This document shows positions 63,895 to 64,000 of a DNA stretch of 64,000 nucleotides, in pieces (the first letter of the stretch is position 1; each line of letters opens with the position of its first letter). The notes under the pieces are model-generated. The model had not been told where the DNA came from, made no database searches, and saw nothing but the letters and a program-made list of their open reading frames with translations. The stretch comes from Pseudomonas knackmussii B13. GTDB taxonomy: Bacteria > Pseudomonadota > Gammaproteobacteria > Pseudomonadales > Pseudomonadaceae. The stretch covers positions 2,425,501 to 2,489,500 of the forward strand of contig NZ_HG322950.1 of the NCBI RefSeq assembly GCF_000689415.1, given 5' to 3'. The translations under genes and the position numbers were made by a program.

Positions 63895-64000
63895 CCCTGA
63901 ACAAGCGCCGTCTGCTCGACCTGTCGGTGACCCTCGACAACAACCCCTACACCGATCCGCCGCCCTTGCTGCCGAAGATCGACTACATGGACCACCAGCA
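63891..64000 (+). CDS. Cyclase-family (kynurenine formamidase-like) metal hydrolase, start only
   Basis: The first 36 codons (MTLNKRRLLDLSVTLDNNPYTDPPPLLPKIDYMDHQ) run off the right edge. LLDLSVTLDNNP is the N-terminal pattern of the PF04199 cyclase family, which includes metal-dependent amide or lactone hydrolases. It overlaps the epimerase by ATGA and continues the operon. Confidence 0.65.
   Translation, partial: MTLNKRRLLDLSVTLDNNPYTDPPPLLPKIDYMDHQ

Overview
The window is GC-rich chromosomal DNA (coding density and codon use uniform throughout) from a gamma-proteobacterium of the genus Pseudomonas. The best guess is the P. aeruginosa / citronellolis / nitroreducens side of the genus. This rests on the gcvH-gcvP-glyA-sdaA-gcvT order with its sigma-54 regulator, the pobR-pcaQ / pcaHG arrangement, the REP family with GTAGGAGCG arms, and many A-rich Crc/Hfq-type motifs. 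No tRNA, rRNA, CRISPR array, insertion sequence or phage gene was seen. Both ends cut through genes.

Layout. (1) 1-7.2 kb, minus strand: a glycine-inducible glycine cleavage and serine-to-pyruvate operon, with a sigma-54 promoter and three 18-bp palindromic boxes in front of gcvH, and the TyrR-like activator gene (gcsR) upstream. (2) 8.7-16 kb: a LysR gene divergent from a ureohydrolase, aldehyde dehydrogenase, NCS1 permease and GMC alcohol dehydrogenase, plausibly a route for a guanidino compound. (3) 16-22.6 kb: a tetR-mug pair divergent from a three-part efflux pump and an aldo/keto reductase. (4) 22.7-25.2 kb: a LysR gene, a small secreted DUF2790 protein and an orphan polyamine-type binding protein. 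(5) 25.5-34.7 kb: CoA ligase, acyl-CoA dehydrogenase and MFS transporter, then a LysR gene divergent from a DUF1302/DUF1329/DUF202 set. (6) 34.7-42 kb: LysR genes, a VOC protein, GlcG-like protein, amidohydrolase, SnoaL-like protein and a C-C hydrolase-like alpha/beta hydrolase, with a REP-rich spacer at 39.7-40.5 kb. (7) 42-48.4 kb: the protocatechuate branch pcaHGBC with pcaQ, plus pobR/pobA for 4-hydroxybenzoate; no pcaD. (8) 48.4-64 kb: LysR, extradiol dioxygenase, Rieske ferredoxin and FAD monooxygenase, followed by DUF1302, DUF1329, a YCF48-type protein, an RND/MMPL transporter, MFS, SDR, cupin, FAH-family hydrolase, epimerase and the start of a cyclase gene.

How it fits together. Region 8 has the gene content expected of a flavonoid-type ring-degradation (Fde-like) system. 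Its likely phenolic side product would be channelled through 4-hydroxybenzoate into the adjacent pob/pca genes. The main new observation is a 41-bp element: GGTATCG-N7-CGATRCC followed at fixed distance by a conserved 20-bp tail. It stands before the dioxygenase, FAD monooxygenase, SnoaL-like and alpha/beta-hydrolase genes, with weaker or partial copies before a LysR gene, the amidohydrolase and the fde-type LysR gene. This suggests one LysR-controlled regulon interrupted by the pca/pob genes. Nearly all the catabolic transcription units, but not the gcv or efflux genes, also carry AAnAAnAA motifs at their start codons, as expected for Crc/Hfq catabolite repression.
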